From contig NZ_JAGTAR010000007.1 in NCBI RefSeq assembly GCF_018156225.1, forward strand, positions 62,001 through 126,000: a stretch of DNA of 64,000 nucleotides, in the 5' to 3' direction. The position numbers and the translations under genes were made by a program. Origin of the DNA: Carboxylicivirga sediminis (GTDB lineage: Bacteria > Bacteroidota > Bacteroidia > Bacteroidales > Marinilabiliaceae). Position 1 is the first letter of the stretch, and the number at the start of each line of letters is the position of its first letter. The notes below the pieces were generated by a model. That model was not told the origin of the DNA, searched no databases, and saw nothing but the letters and a program-made list of their open reading frames with translations. This document shows positions 62,910 to 64,000 of this stretch, piece by piece.

Positions 62910-63044
62910 GATTAGATAGAGTACACTGTAAATTATGAATAAGTCATTGATATATAGAGTGGTTGTGGTAATTGATAATCAACTTTTTGTAACTAATGGC
63001 TTTGATAAATAAACCAAATAAATAACATATAAAAACAAAGAATT

Positions 63045-64000
63045 ATGGCATTCAACCTTAAAAATCGGAACTTCCTGAAGTTGTTGGATTTCACACAGGA
63101 AGAGATTAAGTTTTTACTGAAGTTATCGCAAGATTTGAAAGCTGCTAAATATGCAGGTATCGAGCAACCACGTATGACCGGTAAAAACATTGCTCTGATT
63201 TTTGAAAAGTCATCGACACGTACAAGGTGTGCTTTTGAAGTAGCAGCTCACGATCAGGGAGCACATGTTACTTACCTAGGCCCTTCAGGTTCACAGATCG
63301 GACATAAAGAGTCGATGAAAGATACAGCACGCGTTTTAGGTCGTATGTATGATGGTATCGAGTACCGTGGATATGGTCAAAAGATTGTTGAAGAGTTGGC
63401 TGAGTATGCAGGTGTACCTGTGTGGAACGGTTTAACTGATGAGTTTCACCCAACGCAAATTTTGGCTGACTTCTTAACCATGATGGAGCACACAAGTGTG
63501 CCATTAAATCAGGTGTCGTATGCATACCTGGGTGATGCCCGTAATAACATGGCTAACTCATTATTGGTAGGTGGTGCTATCATGGGTATGGATGTACGTA
63601 TTGTTGGTCCGGCCTCACTGCAGCCAGATGCTGACTTAGTGAAGCAGTGCCAGGAAATTGCTGAAAAATCAGGCGCAACTATTACTATCACAGATGATGT
63701 GAAAGAAGGTGTTGCAGGCTGTGACTTCCTTTATACTGACGTTTGGGTATCAATGGGCGAGGCTGATGAAGTATGGAAAGAGCGTATCGACTTGTTAAAG
63801 CCATACCAAATCAATAAAGAAACCATGGAAGCTACAGGTAATCCGGCTTGTAAATTCTTACACTGTCTGCCAGCATTCCACAACCGCGAAACAAAGGTGG
63901 GAGAAGAGATTTTCCAGAAGTTTGGTTTAGACGGAATGGAAGTAACTGAAGATGTGTTTGAATCACCTGCTTCAATTGTATTTGATCAGGCTGAAAACCG
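63045..64000 (+). CDS. arcB: Ornithine carbamoyltransferase (3' end beyond the window)
   Basis: The frame opens at ATG 63045 and is still open at base 64000 with 318 residues visible, so only the last 10-20 residues are likely missing. Motifs: SSTRTR in [14 protein letters not shown] (carbamoyl-phosphate site), HPTQ in [11 protein letters not shown] and HCLP in [10 protein letters not shown] (ornithine site). The catabolic enzyme forms carbamoyl phosphate and ornithine from citrulline; next to arcC this is the likely direction. An anabolic ArgF role is the alternative. Confidence 0.93.
   Translation, partial: MAFNLKNRNFLKLLDFTQEEIKFLLKLSQDLKAAKYAGIEQPRMTGKNIALIFEKSSTRTRCAFEVAAHDQGAHVTYLGPSGSQIGHKESMKDTARVLGRMYDGIEYRGYGQKIVEELAEYAGVPVWNGLTDEFHPTQILADFLTMMEHTSVPLNQVSYAYLGDARNNMANSLLVGGAIMGMDVRIVGPASLQPDADLVKQCQEIAEKSGATITITDDVKEGVAGCDFLYTDVWVSMGEADEVWKERIDLLKPYQINKETMEATGNPACKFLHCLPAFHNRETKVGEEIFQKFGLDGMEVTEDVFESPASIVFDQAEN

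Overview
The window looks like chromosomal DNA of a marine or gut-type Bacteroidota, probably of the Marinilabiliales/Bacteroidales side. The support is type IX secretion (T9SS) C-terminal sorting domains, GLPGLI-type proteins, a DUF4105/Lnb-type protein, PepSY_TM-like and stand-alone nDsbD-like proteins, many sulfatases, class II HMG-CoA reductase, and several TAnnTTTG (-7) promoter motifs. The genus cannot be fixed from the sequence alone. No rRNA, tRNA, CRISPR array or complete insertion sequence was seen.

Layout. (1) 1-12.0 kb: a plus-strand block for sulfated glycoprotein or glycan breakdown: an FN3-like protein tail, three formylglycine sulfatases (CAPSR, CAPSR, CTPSR), an M60-like glycoprotein peptidase and two T9SS-exported LamG proteins, one of them a BNR/PKD/LamG giant. 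(2) 12.0-19.2 kb: a Cache-type sensor histidine kinase, a 323-bp fold-back element, an HD/SDR gene pair, a small islet with a toxin-tail-like ORF, a three-TM putative immunity protein, a 29-bp direct repeat and a run of short hairpins, then oligoendopeptidase F. (3) 19.2-38.4 kb: envelope and housekeeping genes (MATE pump, outer-membrane barrel, Lnb-like protein, two thioredoxin-fold proteins, serine hydrolase, GH20 hexosaminidase, PepSY/OB-fold pair, nDsbD-like protein, TonB-C/TPR protein, AraC-TM-TPR regulator, Cof phosphatase) and a GLPGLI-PNGase F fusion. (4) 38.4-46.4 kb: a relic 5' end resembling a SusC-type gene with a strong hairpin, a second MATE pump, a second GH20, CstA with a nucleotidyltransferase, and a GNAT. 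(5) 46.4-57.4 kb, minus strand: the most notable part, described below. (6) 57.6-64 kb: lolA, ftsK, a lipoprotein, carbamate kinase and a truncated ornithine carbamoyltransferase.

The minus-strand block reads, in transcription order, mccB - methylglutaconyl-CoA hydratase - mccA - (270-bp hairpin-rich gap) - acyl-CoA dehydrogenase - fni - HMG-CoA reductase - GYDIA-type GHMP kinase - diphosphomevalonate decarboxylase - mevalonate kinase. The first part can carry 3-methylcrotonyl-CoA from leucine to HMG-CoA, and the second part converts HMG-CoA to IPP/DMAPP. Neither HMG-CoA synthase nor HMG-CoA lyase is present in the window. The arrangement suggests that leucine carbon, abundant in a proteolytic and glycoprotein-eating organism, may feed isoprenoid synthesis directly. 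That link is an inference from gene order. The dehydrogenase lacks the active-site arrangement of a classical isovaleryl-CoA dehydrogenase, which is the main weakness of the idea.

Together the M60 peptidase, sulfatases, PNGase F, two GH20 enzymes, PepF and CstA form a plausible chain from sulfated glycoproteins to sugars, peptides and amino acids, with the leucine/mevalonate block and arcC/OTC as downstream amino-acid outlets.
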